Of a DNA stretch of 64,000 bases, positions 48,375 through 57,001 are shown one piece after another. The translations under genes and the position numbers were made by a program. How positions within the stretch are numbered: the stretch's first letter is position 1; the number at the start of each line of letters is the position of its first letter. The notes beneath the pieces are model-generated. The model did not search any database. It had not been told where the DNA came from and saw only the letters and a program-made list of their open reading frames with translations. The stretch is from Psychrobacillus lasiicapitis (GTDB lineage: Bacteria; Bacillota; Bacilli; Bacillales_A; Planococcaceae): the NCBI RefSeq assembly GCF_006861795.1, contig NZ_VDGH01000004.1, forward strand, positions 124,001 through 188,000, given 5' to 3'.

Positions 48375-49535
48375 TTATTTCTTCTTAAAATCCATTAAAT
48401 CGTTAAATAGTTCTCCAACTTTTTCTTGAACTTGTTCTCGCATACCTTTTGTTACATGCATATAAATTTGAGTAGTGGTATCAGAATTTTTATGACCTAC
48501 TTGTTTCATTATGAATGGAAGACTGAATCCTTTTTCTGCTAACATGCTAATATGTGTGTGCCTTAAAATGTAAGGATACAATTTTTTCTTGATTGGAGTT
48601 GTTGCACGAATTTCATTTAATGCCTTTGCTAAGTACTCTTCTTTAATAGGATAACCATCTGGTGTGGAAAAAACATGATCACTTTTAGTGAAATGATGTT
48701 TTTCTTTGTATTCCAGCACATTTTTTATCATATTCATTATTCTTTCTTCCATATCGATTAACCTTATGCTAGTTGTATTTTTGGGAGGAGTAAGCTTAAA
48801 TACTTTCTTTAAATTTTTCTTTCTATAAATCGTCTTGGTAATACTTAATTGATTCGATTCGAACAATACATCTTTTTCTTTTAACGCGATTGCTTCGCCG
48901 GGGCGCATTCCGGAAAAGGCGATTGTATAAATTGCAATCACATTCACGTAGTTATAATACTTGTCCGCAGCATTTAACAACTCCCATAATTCTTCTGTCT
49001 CAAGATATTTTTCTGAGACGTTATCATTTTCAATATCTTCTACAGTCTTTTGTTTTTTAGGGATTTCCGCATTTAGCGTTGGATTGGATTTTATCAAATT
49101 TATTTCAGTGGCATATCTAAAAATCATCCTCGCAGTAGTGTGGATCATTTTCATCGTATTCAAGGATTGTTCCTTTTTAAATAAATCATTTAAGATTTTT
49201 TGATAATGCGTTAATGTGACGCTTTTCATTTTCAGACTTCCTATATACTTTATCAGGACTTCTATGCAATATTCCCTTATTGCATATGTCGATTCTTTTT
49301 GACCTTTAAGTAGGTACTGTTCAAACCATTGATAAGCAAAGTCTTTAAAAGTAATATTAGGGTCATATATTAGATTGTGGTCGATTTCTTCAATAGCAGC
49401 TAATACCTTTGCTTTTGCTTCTTTCTGGCTTTTACCTCGCCTAGATATTTGTTTTCTTCTTCCGGTAGCTGGATCACGCGGACCATCAGCAACACAAACC
49501 CATTTTTTCCCCTTTATTAATTCGCGACAATACAT
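48375..49535 (-). CDS. int: Prophage B integrase (tyrosine recombinase)
   Basis: ATG at 49535 follows AAGGAG by 7 bp. 386 aa: N-terminal arm-binding domain (RELIKGKKWVCVADGPRDPA, TGRRKQISRRG), SAM-like core-binding domain, then catalytic Arg in SGMRPGEAIALK, HxxR in YILRHTHISMLAEKG, His in VGHKNSDTTTQ and Tyr in IYMHVTKG. It catalyses integration at the comGG site. Converges on comG, the expected end position of a prophage. Confidence 0.95.
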   Translation of the reverse strand: MYCRELIKGKKWVCVADGPRDPATGRRKQISRRGKSQKEAKAKVLAAIEEIDHNLIYDPNITFKDFAYQWFEQYLLKGQKESTYAIREYCIEVLIKYIGSLKMKSVTLTHYQKILNDLFKKEQSLNTMKMIHTTARMIFRYATEINLIKSNPTLNAEIPKKQKTVEDIENDNVSEKYLETEELWELLNAADKYYNYVNVIAIYTIAFSGMRPGEAIALKEKDVLFESNQLSITKTIYRKKNLKKVFKLTPPKNTTSIRLIDMEERIMNMIKNVLEYKEKHHFTKSDHVFSTPDGYPIKEEYLAKALNEIRATTPIKKKLYPYILRHTHISMLAEKGFSLPFIMKQVGHKNSDTTTQIYMHVTKGMREQVQEKVGELFNDLMDFKKK

Positions 49536-49665
49536 AAAATCACTCCTTACTATCACGCTAACACAGATTTTCAGGATAATAGGTCTCTTTAGGTGAGCGT
49601 TTACACCATTATGTGAGCCGTAGGATTAATGCTTTGTCTTAAGCATTAAAATTACTTTCACAGGC

Positions 49666-50136
49666 TCATTTGTTGATGTATTGTTTCCGATTACTTAAGT
49701 ACTGGTGAAGCCTTTTTTCTGCAAATTCATAGTTGACGCGGAACGTCTTCTGAAGCACCCAGACAGCTTTCTTTTGATTTGTGGGTAAATCTATTCGTTC
49801 AAGCATAAAAGTCGGTACACAGGCATGATAGGCGAAATTTGACGCTTTAAATTCTTGATACTCCAAAAATGAAGAGGGGAGAACTCTCTGATTGCCATCG
49901 TGCCACTCAATATGGCATAACTCATGACCAAAATCTTGCCATTGTTCGCATTCAGTCAATCTATCATCTATCAAAATAGCATTTCCTACCGTCATGGAGC
50001 TGTATGGTAGATAGACAAGGGTTGTACCTAAACGTGCAGCTATAGATTCCATATCTAACTGATGCGGCCAGTAAATGCCGATTGAGTTGTACATCTTTCT
50101 CACGTATTCTTCCATAATGTTGTAAGTATATCTCAT
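49666..50136 (-). CDS. ImmA/IrrE-type metallopeptidase of prophage B
   Basis: 156 aa. HExxH in QDFGHELCHIEWHDGN near residues 77-81; the fold MYNSIGIYWPHQLDMESIAA fits the family. In ICEBs1 ImmA cleaves the ImmR repressor. AAAGGAG before the ATG and an SOS-box-like GAACGTATGTTC right upstream suggest damage-induced synthesis. Likely target is the CI-like repressor at 54264-54623; inference. Confidence 0.8.
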   Translation of the reverse strand: MRYTYNIMEEYVRKMYNSIGIYWPHQLDMESIAARLGTTLVYLPYSSMTVGNAILIDDRLTECEQWQDFGHELCHIEWHDGNQRVLPSSFLEYQEFKASNFAYHACVPTFMLERIDLPTNQKKAVWVLQKTFRVNYEFAEKRLHQYLSNRKQYINK

Positions 50137-50152
50137 GAAGTTAACTCCTTTT

Positions 50153-50166
50153 GGAACGTATGTTCT
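50153..50166 (-). promoter_or_regulatory. SOS-box-like operator of the ImmA gene
   Basis: On the plus strand GGAACGTATGTTCT contains the core GAACGTATGTTC, 12 of 14 matches to the Bacillus LexA box. Reading leftward, TTGCAG and TAAAAT (16-bp spacer) lie just upstream, so the box would sit at the transcription start. Confidence 0.6.
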
Positions 50167-50183
50167 ATTTTAAGTATAAAAGA

Positions 50184-50210
50184 AATCCCTGCAAATTGGA
50201 AGCAGGGATT
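50184..50210 (-). terminator. Leftward terminator after the methylase gene
   Basis: AATCCCTGC and GCAGGGATT arms, followed leftward by TCTTTTAT. Separates the methylase/OLD operon from the ImmA gene. Confidence 0.7.
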
Positions 50211-51061
50211 CAAACTATGTTAAGAAAGTCATTAATATTACCAATTTCAATATTTTTTGAGAAAAACATAAACTCTTGTCCTTTAGAAGGAGTAGCAATT
50301 GAATAGTTAAGTGAGTATTTAGTAGCGCGATTGTTTTTATACAACTCTTCTATTTGTTCAGCAATATCATATGTTAATATCCAGTATCTATTTTTCATAA
50401 CTGATTTAATTTGATTGGCCAACTCAACATGATCCTCGTGTGAATAGAAGTTAGTATACAAATCGGGACCCTTTAAATAATAGGGAGGATCAAAGAAAGT
50501 TAATGATTTTCTAGTATACTTAATTTCATTGTCAATAAAATCTTTTGCGTCCATATTGCAAACTTTAATTTGATTTCTAAACGAATGGATTCTTTCAATC
50601 CGCTTAATAATATCTTCTTTGTTAAATCTACAATCTAACTTATAGATACCGTCTTGTTTTTTTCCGCCAATTACACCAGCTTTTATAATCCCTGAACGAT
50701 TAGTTCGATTTAGGAATAGTGTAGAAAATGCTAAAGATAATTCATCTGCTGTCATTTTTTCTTGCTGAATTTCTTTTTGTTTATACCATTCTGTCATCGT
50801 AATCGGAGTATTTCTAACCAAAGAAATTAGCGAATCAGCGTTTGTTAAAAGGGTACTCCATAAAGCATATATACTTCGATCATAATCGTTTATAATTATC
50901 TTTTTTACATCACCATTTAATAAAAGTCGAAGTGCAACGGCAGCTCCTCCTGCAAAGGGTTCAATGTAAGTTGAAATGTTATTTTGGTTAACTAAATGTT
51001 TCACATAGTTATACGTTTTATCTTTCCCACCAGGATACCGCAATGGAGATAGCGTAGCCAT
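50210..51061 (-). CDS. D12-class N6-adenine DNA methyltransferase (Dam-like)
   Basis: 283 aa. PLRYPGGKDKTYNYV and the SAM-binding YIEPFAGGAAVALRL open the protein; TFFDPPYYLKGPDLYTNFY is the catalytic DPPY motif near residue 190. Dam/DpnM-like. AGAGGTG upstream. Sits 50 bp downstream of the OLD-type ATPase gene in the same leftward operon. Target sequence is unknown. Confidence 0.9.
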   Translation of the reverse strand: MATLSPLRYPGGKDKTYNYVKHLVNQNNISTYIEPFAGGAAVALRLLLNGDVKKIIINDYDRSIYALWSTLLTNADSLISLVRNTPITMTEWYKQKEIQQEKMTADELSLAFSTLFLNRTNRSGIIKAGVIGGKKQDGIYKLDCRFNKEDIIKRIERIHSFRNQIKVCNMDAKDFIDNEIKYTRKSLTFFDPPYYLKGPDLYTNFYSHEDHVELANQIKSVMKNRYWILTYDIAEQIEELYKNNRATKYSLNYSIATPSKGQEFMFFSKNIEIGNINDFLNIV

Positions 51062-51111
51062 TTTATCACCTCTTTAATATAATATTATAATTTGATAAAA
51101 ATGGCCATTGT

Positions 51112-52827
51112 TTAATTAGTTTTTTCTAGTAAGGTAGATTTAACATAATTAATAGAAAGATTGAATTGATTAACAAAACCTTTAATGACATCAGGATTAT
51201 CGTTCATCCAGTACTGGATTAATTTAGTTTTGTCAAAAATAGGTTCATAGTTTCTAAACCATTTCTTATATATTTCTCTGATTTTTTCTTGTTTAGCTAT
51301 TTGGTCTAGACTCTGTGATAGTTCTTGAAGTATTTTATCCCTAACATATTGGATTGTTAATTCATCGTTATCAAACCAAAAGCTATGATCAGGTTGTTGA
51401 ACTAAAAGAGTTAAATAAGATTCTATAGTTTTCTCAGGTGTTTCACTACCTGGCAGCGTGCATATATTTAAATTATCTTCTAGCATATTTCGGTAGTTCT
51501 GTTTTCGTTTAACATCTTCATCAAGAACTATAACAACTGACTTAAAATATGTATCTTTGCTTGGTAACTTAATTAATGTGTCACATCCAATTTCAGCACT
51601 AATTTTATTTAGATTTACTTCATCTAAATCTAAAGAAGATGTGAATTCTGATATTTTATTAAAAAAGTAAAGGCCTTCGTCATCTTCAAAATAAATTTTT
51701 ATCTCCTGTTTAGTATCAATAAATAAAGTATCTTTTAAAAACATATCACTTTTTATTTTCTTATATGTCGGATCCCTCATTATCTTTGGTGATACAGTAT
51801 CCTTTATGTAGATAACATTGTAATAAAGTGTATGATCGCTAGTATTTATTGAAGTTTTAAATTGCTTGTTTAGAACGTTCTTAATTATTGTTAGTGAATG
51901 TGTTGTGCAAATAATTTGTAAGTTTAATTCCTTAGAACATCTATCTAAAATATTTAGTAATTTTTCTTGAGCATCTGGATGCAAACAAGCATCAATTTCA
52001 TCTATTACAAGTATTCCACCAGAATAGGTCTCATTTAAATCTCGTTTTAGTTTTTTAAATGATAGTAATGCTGTAAAAATTGTAGATAAACTATCTTGTC
52101 CAAGAGAAACAGCGTGATATGAATAGTCTCCAAAAGCTGGACCAATTGATTTTTTAGTAGAATCTTTTAAGTTCTGTTTAATTACTTTTGTTGAATCTAT
52201 ATTTTCCTGCCCCATGACTTCTTGATACCATATATTCATTTGATTACTATCTTCTACTTCGATTGTGGATTCTTTTAATTCATAACTAAGTTTTTGAGAT
52301 TCCCCAATAGGAAAAACCCTGCTCATTCCAATATATAGTGTGGGAATAGGAATTTTAGAACTTGCTTTAACTCCTGATATCTCCTCTTGAATTTGTTTTC
52401 CGTTCTCATCTGAGTTTCTAGGTACTATTTTTAATCTTTTTATTTGTATAGTCTTTTCTGATGCAGAACTGCCATTGCCTGTTTTGACTGTTTTACTCTC
52501 ATTATGCTGAGTTATTGTACAAAACTTGTAAAAAGGGGAAGATTGAAAATTATATTTCAAAATGACTGAATATTTTTTATCCAAATCTTTAGTAAAATCT
52601 TTTTCTATATCAAGTCTAAAAATTTCATTAAATTTAGATTGAAAAATTTTATCGAAATAGCTCTTATAACCTCCTAATTCACTTCCATTTGCAATTAAGC
52701 CTAGGATTGTTGATTTACCTACACCATTATGACCGGATATTATCGTAATTCTTTTAGCAACATTTATGTGCATTTCTTTAAGTTTTCTAAATCTCTGGAT
52801 ATGCACTTTTTCTAAAGTATTTGACAT
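51112..52827 (-). CDS. OLD-family ATPase/TOPRIM nuclease
   Basis: ATG at 52827 behind AGGAGG. 571 aa: Walker A SGHNGVGKST at residues 31-40, ABC-type Walker B GILVIDEIDACLHPDAQ near 270 with CTTHS switch His shortly after. C-terminal TOPRIM shows IYFEDDEGLYFF near 378 (Glu), SVVIVLDEDVKRK near 432 (DxD) and a LPGSETPEKTI loop. OLD enzymes degrade invading DNA; P2 Old blocks lambda. Paired with a Dam-like methylase, possibly a novel modification-linked defence. Confidence 0.75.
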   Translation of the reverse strand: MSNTLEKVHIQRFRKLKEMHINVAKRITIISGHNGVGKSTILGLIANGSELGGYKSYFDKIFQSKFNEIFRLDIEKDFTKDLDKKYSVILKYNFQSSPFYKFCTITQHNESKTVKTGNGSSASEKTIQIKRLKIVPRNSDENGKQIQEEISGVKASSKIPIPTLYIGMSRVFPIGESQKLSYELKESTIEVEDSNQMNIWYQEVMGQENIDSTKVIKQNLKDSTKKSIGPAFGDYSYHAVSLGQDSLSTIFTALLSFKKLKRDLNETYSGGILVIDEIDACLHPDAQEKLLNILDRCSKELNLQIICTTHSLTIIKNVLNKQFKTSINTSDHTLYYNVIYIKDTVSPKIMRDPTYKKIKSDMFLKDTLFIDTKQEIKIYFEDDEGLYFFNKISEFTSSLDLDEVNLNKISAEIGCDTLIKLPSKDTYFKSVVIVLDEDVKRKQNYRNMLEDNLNICTLPGSETPEKTIESYLTLLVQQPDHSFWFDNDELTIQYVRDKILQELSQSLDQIAKQEKIREIYKKWFRNYEPIFDKTKLIQYWMNDNPDVIKGFVNQFNLSINYVKSTLLEKTN

Positions 52828-52904
52828 AAAAACCCTCCTATTCATAGATAACTATATCTCATGAAAACAATGAAAAATAATATGACATACTGTCTTATTA
52901 TTAC

Positions 52905-53204
52905 TTACCTCTCACAAGCAATCCCATCTTTGTCTCGATCACTTTTGACGTTAGCGTCATAAATTTCTTTCGATACAAATGGCGTATATTTTGTTTTTCC
53001 ACCTTTATTTTTAATGTTTGCGGCTTTTGCTACTCCACCTTTATAGGTTTTGTTTAACTCTGTGCAGTTTTTAAATGTCTTTCCCGCAGCATCTGCTTGA
53101 GTGGGGGAGGCAGATGAAACACTAAGTACCAATGTAGTTGCTAATGCAATTGATAAGATTTTTTTTATTTTAGTTCCTCCATTTTTTGGATAAATTCTTA
53201 TCAA
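52905..53204 (-). CDS. Secreted Excalibur-domain protein
   Basis: Signal peptide KKILSIALATTLVLSVSSAS ends near an ADA site; the mature part FKNCTELNKTYKGGVAKAAN and DRDKDGIACE is the Excalibur Ca-binding repeat with its Cys pair. The only strong ribosome-binding site (GGAGGA) lies 7 bp before an ATA codon at 53168-53166, not before the TTG at 53204, so initiation may use ATA or the sequence carries a mutation. Exported; possibly surface or competence-like nuclease accessory. Confidence 0.7.
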   Translation of the reverse strand: MIRIYPKNGGTKIKKILSIALATTLVLSVSSASPTQADAAGKTFKNCTELNKTYKGGVAKAANIKNKGGKTKYTPFVSKEIYDANVKSDRDKDGIACER

Positions 53205-53285
53205 AAGAATAGCCCAGAAGGGCTATAGCTTGTGTTAGATTCCTAATAACTCTTTCTTATTCTCACCAATTTCTATCTAAAAATT

Positions 53286-54071
53286 TTATTCTCTTTCGAC
53301 CTCTAATGTGGCCTCTAAAGTTGTTAATGAAATGATCGCTGATAACATTTCGGAATCTGCGTATTCCACATCACCTTTCATCTTATCCAAGCTTGAAGGG
53401 CTAAAATCTCCTTTGTCAAACATTTTTTGTGCTTTAATAGCAGCCTCAGCTCTCCACATAGAAGCGTTTCTCATTTTTGATTTAAATTCGGAGAATAATT
53501 TTTGGTTTTCTTTAGATAATCCTTCGTCCGAAATAGCAGGAATAGAACTTTGTAGAGTTTTATATCTTTGCTCTACAGTTTTCATATTGTCATATGCTGT
53601 GTATACGTCTACAGTTCCGTTTCCAACTCCTTCAAAGGTTGGTTGCCAAACGGAACTCCATGCATCATCATACATTTGCATTTGTGTATCCACTTTAGAC
53701 TTTATTTCATTTATGTAGTATTCCTTTTCTTTAGCGAGTTTCTTTTTAGATTCCTCCGCTTTTTCAGCCTCTTTAGCTTTTTTCTCTTCTTCAGCTTTTG
53801 CTTTTGCTTCAGCTTCATTTTTTGCTTTTTCCTCAGCAGTAGGTTCCTCTGTTTTTGCTACTTCACCTGCAGTTTCTACTGTTTCAGTTTCTTTTTTCTC
53901 AGTTTCTTCAACACTTGGAGAAATTGCTGCGCCTAAGACCGTTAATGCAAACGCACCACCAGTAATTAGCCCCCATTTTTTTTTCGGTTTTCTTCGGATT
54001 AGTAATATAATTAACATAAAAATTCCGACTGTAAATCCTAAAGAACCGACTAAAATAAATAATGCTCCCAT
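53286..54071 (-). CDS. Coiled-coil membrane protein, 261 aa (lysogeny region)
   Basis: Two transmembrane helices at the N-terminus (FILVGSLGFTVGIFMLIILL and LITGGAFALTVLGAAIS), then an Ala/Glu/Lys-rich coiled coil (EAEAKAKAEEEKKAKEAEKA) and a helical C-terminal domain with WQPTFEGVGNGTVDVYTAYD. Position next to the repressor suggests a superinfection-exclusion or lysogenic-conversion role. Function unknown. Confidence 0.6.
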   Translation of the reverse strand: MGALFILVGSLGFTVGIFMLIILLIRRKPKKKWGLITGGAFALTVLGAAISPSVEETEKKETETVETAGEVAKTEEPTAEEKAKNEAEAKAKAEEEKKAKEAEKAEESKKKLAKEKEYYINEIKSKVDTQMQMYDDAWSSVWQPTFEGVGNGTVDVYTAYDNMKTVEQRYKTLQSSIPAISDEGLSKENQKLFSEFKSKMRNASMWRAEAAIKAQKMFDKGDFSPSSLDKMKGDVEYADSEMLSAIISLTTLEATLEVERE

Positions 54072-54263
54072 AATAACACTCCTATTATTAATTATTAAAT
54101 AAACGCTATGTTAATAGCATGAATTTATAACTCCATATGATTCTGCTAAATTCCTTTTATGGAAAAATGAGTGTATATATAATACGATTGACTTGCGTAA
54201 ATATAACTATCTCATATCTATAAAAAAGAGACGTAGCAAAAACTACATCTCCTATTTAAGAAA

Positions 54264-54623
54264 TTAAAGCTTTCCTTGACCTTTCAAAATTTCCCACATC
54301 TTCAGCAAAGCTTCTTTTTGTTCGTCGGAACTTTCGTTAAATTCCTTGAATAATATTTTCGAGCGTGGATCATTAAGCCATTTATCGAATTCATCATTTC
54401 CTGTATCAGTGGATTGATGTTTAATTTCTGATATTCCTATTATGTAATCTGCTGAACAGTCTAAAGCTTTTGCTAATTCTTTTAAATCTTCTTTTCCGAT
54501 TTCCGTATATCCTCTTTCCCAGTTAGAGATTACTTGGGAAGACACGTTTATTTTATCTGCCAGTTGTTTTTGGGTTAAATGTAATTCTTTTCGAAGCTGT
54601 CTTATGCGATTTTCGCCTGCCAC
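54264..54623 (-). CDS. Prophage B CI-like repressor (XRE)
   Basis: GTG at 54623 follows AAGGGAGTG. 119 aa: HTH RIRQLRKELHLTQKQLADKI, NVSSQVISNWERGYTEI, then an acidic C-terminus with WLNDPRSKILFKEFNESSDE. Divergent from cro with shared operators. The absence of a LexA-like Ser/Lys protease domain fits a repressor removed by ImmA cleavage rather than autocleavage. Confidence 0.85.
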   Translation of the reverse strand: MAGENRIRQLRKELHLTQKQLADKINVSSQVISNWERGYTEIGKEDLKELAKALDCSADYIIGISEIKHQSTDTGNDEFDKWLNDPRSKILFKEFNESSDEQKEALLKMWEILKGQGKL

Positions 54624-54659
54624 AAGTAACACTCCCTTCACATTAAAATATAACAATAA

Positions 54660-54764
54660 GTAACGGAATATGATACATAACTAACGATAATTGAGAATTT
54701 TTTTATTAATTATGTTGACACTAACGGAAAACGTTAGTATAGTTGTATTAACGGATTACGTTAG
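54660..54764. promoter_or_regulatory. Prophage B lysis-lysogeny operators and cro promoter
   Basis: TTGACA (54715-54720) and TATAGT (54738-54743) are separated by exactly 17 bp, which is itself the operator CTAACGGAAAACGTTAG (54721-54737). A second operator TTAACGGATTACGTTAG lies at 54748-54764, and degenerate copies GTAACGGAATATGATAC (54660-54676) and CTAACG (54681-54686) cover the repressor side. Confidence 0.75.
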
Positions 54765-54782
54765 TTTATTGGAGGTGATTTA

Positions 54783-55013
54783 ATGGTTTTTGAAAACTTA
54801 AAAAGAATACGTCTCGCTAAGGGTGTTACTCAAATGCATTTATCTAAGAAGCTAGGGATTAGTAATATGGCTTATAGTCGAATGGAAAATGGCGAGACGA
54901 AAATTGATGTAGAAAGATTAAGAGTAATAGCAGTTTTACTAGGAGTTGATATTAATATTTTTTTTGATAAAGAACTAACGGAATTCGTTATCGAAAAACA
55001 CTATGTTTCATAA
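54783..55013 (+). CDS. Cro-like XRE regulator
   Basis: 76 aa; FENLKRIRLAKGVTQMHLSK, LGISNMAYSRMENGETKI. GGAGG upstream. First rightward gene of prophage B. An extra operator CTAACGGAATTCGTTAT lies inside its 3' end (54975-54991), in the codons for ELTEFVI. Confidence 0.8.
   Translation: MVFENLKRIRLAKGVTQMHLSKKLGISNMAYSRMENGETKIDVERLRVIAVLLGVDINIFFDKELTEFVIEKHYVS
54975..54991. promoter_or_regulatory. Intragenic operator in cro
   Basis: CTAACGGAATTCGTTAT matches the operator consensus of the region, with arms CTAACG and CGTTAT. Lying within the coding sequence 240 bp from the others, it could support looping. Confidence 0.5.
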
Positions 55014-55027
55014 AAGGAGGAATGAAG

Positions 55028-55789
55028 ATGAATCAATTACAGGTGTTTAACTTTGAAAGCCATTCAGTTCGTGTCATCGAGCAAGAAGGAGATCCTTGGT
55101 TCGTAGCAATTGATGTATGTGAGTTTTTAGGTCTTACAAATCCAACGATGGCTTTATCCAGATTAGATGATGATGAACGCGCTAAGTACAACTTAGGCCG
55201 TCAAGGAAACACGAATATTATCAACGAATACGGATTATACTCACTTATTTTGGCGAGTCGAAAACCGGTTGCTAAAAAATTTAAAAGATGGGTTACCCAT
55301 GAGGTGATTCCTTCAATTAGAAAGCATGGAGCATATATGACACCGGAAACAATTGAAAAAGTTCTAACGGATCCGGATACTATTATTCAACTTGCTACTA
55401 ATTTAAAAGAAGAACAAACGAAACGTCGAGCTGCTGAATTGAAACTGGAGGAACAAAAACCGAAAGTACTCTTCGCTGAATCGGTAGAAACAAGTCAATC
55501 TTCCATATTAATTCGTGAATTAGCTATCTTGCTTAAACAAAACGGAATTGATACTGGAGAAAAACGTTTGTATGAATGGTTACGAGAAAACAACTACCTT
55601 ATTAAACGATTTGGTACGGATAGAAATACTCCTACTCAACGTAGCATGGATCTTGGCTTGTTCGAAGTTAAAGAAACGCCTATTAATCATAACAGCGGAA
55701 TGATTTCAATTAATAAAACTACTAAAGTCACTGGCAAAGGACAAGTTTATTTTATCAATAGGTTTTTAACAGCTAAAAAAGCAATTTGA
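55028..55789 (+). CDS. Phage antirepressor (BRO-N plus KilAC)
   Basis: ATG at 55028 gives 8-bp spacing to AGGAGG (ATG at 55022 is too close). 253 aa: BRO-N domain (VIEQEGDPWFVAIDVCEFLG, RKPVAKKFKRWVTHEVIPSI), coiled linker, then the ANT/KilAC domain (TGEKRLYEWLRENNYLIKRF, TGKGQVYFINRFL). Counteracts the repressor during induction. Confidence 0.9.
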   Translation: MNQLQVFNFESHSVRVIEQEGDPWFVAIDVCEFLGLTNPTMALSRLDDDERAKYNLGRQGNTNIINEYGLYSLILASRKPVAKKFKRWVTHEVIPSIRKHGAYMTPETIEKVLTDPDTIIQLATNLKEEQTKRRAAELKLEEQKPKVLFAESVETSQSSILIRELAILLKQNGIDTGEKRLYEWLRENNYLIKRFGTDRNTPTQRSMDLGLFEVKETPINHNSGMISINKTTKVTGKGQVYFINRFLTAKKAI

Positions 55790-55792
55790 GGG

Positions 55793-55810
55793 GGCTGTCA
55801 ATCGACAGCC
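55793..55810 (+). other. Hairpin between antirepressor and excisionase-like genes
   Basis: GGCTGTC-AATC-GACAGCC, perfect 7-bp stem without T-run, 13 bp before the GGAGG site of the next gene; may modulate translation or RNA stability. Confidence 0.4.
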
Positions 55811-55828
55811 GGGAAGGAGGAACACAAA

Positions 55829-56122
55829 ATGTTAAACGTTCAGTTCGATGCAGAGGCATTGCGGCAGATTATCCGCGAGGAAATTCGTGAAGCGGTGATT
55901 GATACACAAAAGGCGAGAGAGCTTCCGCCACTTTTAACGAGAAAAGAGCTTATGGAGTTACTTCATATAGGCCAAACAAAAACATCGGAGTTACTAGCTC
56001 GCTCAGACTTTCCGGTGTTTCGAGAAGCAGGATTGTTAATACCTACTGACCTCTTATTCAAGTGGATTGTAAAGAATACTAAGTGGGTTGAAGAAAACTC
56101 GAACTATCTCTCTGTAAGTTAA
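55829..56122 (+). CDS. Excisionase-like HTH protein, 97 aa
   Basis: Helical N-terminus (LNVQFDAEALRQIIREEIRE) then a MerR/Xis-type winged helix: PPLLTRKELMELLHIGQTKT, SELLARSDFPVFREAGLLIP. DUF771-like. Could direct excision with the integrase. GGAGGA upstream. Confidence 0.65.
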   Translation: MLNVQFDAEALRQIIREEIREAVIDTQKARELPPLLTRKELMELLHIGQTKTSELLARSDFPVFREAGLLIPTDLLFKWIVKNTKWVEENSNYLSVS

Positions 56123-56210
56123 TTATAGCTTTATTGACTATAAGCAACGGTCTACAAGAAGTTAACTCGGAAATGAAATGTGAATTCAATTAAATAGAAA
56201 GGTTGGTAAA

Positions 56211-56732
56211 ATGACTAGAACAAAAGTGGGGGAAATGTTGAAAGAAATGAGAGGGGAACAAACGCAGTTGTCTTTAGGGCTAGATATCAATTTAACTCGT
56301 GAAACTGTGTCGAAATATGAAAATGGACGTTCGAAGGTTCCTTCGGACATATCTAGAACACTAGTGAACAAATACGATAATCCGAAATTCGCAATGACAA
56401 TTCGTAATGAATATACAGGTACTGGTCCTAAATGGCTTGATGGTCCAAATGTAGATCTCCATCGCTCAAGTGTTAAAGAGAAAACATTAGAGGAATTACG
56501 TGAGGCATTAGAAACACTTGAAAGTTTTAGCTTAGCAAAGCCTTTAAAAAAACTACAACTATTCGAAAGACAGTTGCTTGAGCGTGTATTGGATGAATTA
56601 GTAGAAGCGCAAACAGCGATAGATCATATGGTTGCGGTTGTATGCAAGGAAGCGGACATAAGCTACACCGGAGTGTGGGATAAGCATTATAGATCGCTTG
56701 CATCAGCTGGATATATAGGAGGAGCGAAATGA
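56211..56732 (+). CDS. XRE-family DNA-binding protein, 173 aa
   Basis: HTH in VGEMLKEMRGEQTQLSLGLD then INLTRETVSKYENGRSKVPS. C-terminal 90 residues form helices (LEELREALETLESFSLAKPL). Resembles phage early regulators such as YqaF-region proteins. AAGGTTGG upstream; overlaps next gene by 4 bp. Confidence 0.6.
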   Translation: MTRTKVGEMLKEMRGEQTQLSLGLDINLTRETVSKYENGRSKVPSDISRTLVNKYDNPKFAMTIRNEYTGTGPKWLDGPNVDLHRSSVKEKTLEELREALETLESFSLAKPLKKLQLFERQLLERVLDELVEAQTAIDHMVAVVCKEADISYTGVWDKHYRSLASAGYIGGAK

Positions 56733-57001
56733 TGAGACAGGAGCTATTCAGAAAGCAAGATTATCATGCAGCATTACGAGAACATGCGAGCATCATCGAT
56801 TGCGGAAAAGCGATAGAAGATTGCATGCGTACAGGCGATTTAAAAGAAGCGCTTATGTTTGTTCGGGACATTAATAAATCGTTAGAAGCATTAAAAAGCA
56901 TGGCGGTAAAAAAGCAACTGGATGTAAAAGTTAAGAGTTTGCTAGACGAACTGGTAGCTGCAGGAGTAAACGTAATGGTGGTGAAAAGACGTGAAAGTTA
57001 A
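56729..57001 (+). CDS. Hypothetical helical protein, 90 aa
   Basis: GGAGGAG upstream. Mostly alpha: AALREHASIIDCGKAIEDCM, LKSMAVKKQLDVKVKSLLDE. Two Cys. No family recognised. Confidence 0.5.
   Translation: MMRQELFRKQDYHAALREHASIIDCGKAIEDCMRTGDLKEALMFVRDINKSLEALKSMAVKKQLDVKVKSLLDELVAAGVNVMVVKRRES

Noticed and set aside
53568-53936. Rightward Phe/Ser/Cys-rich hydrophobic ORF resembling a membrane protein
   Set aside because: It is the antisense of the Lys/Glu/Ala-rich coiled coil of the leftward 261-aa gene; its hydrophobicity is a mirror effect.
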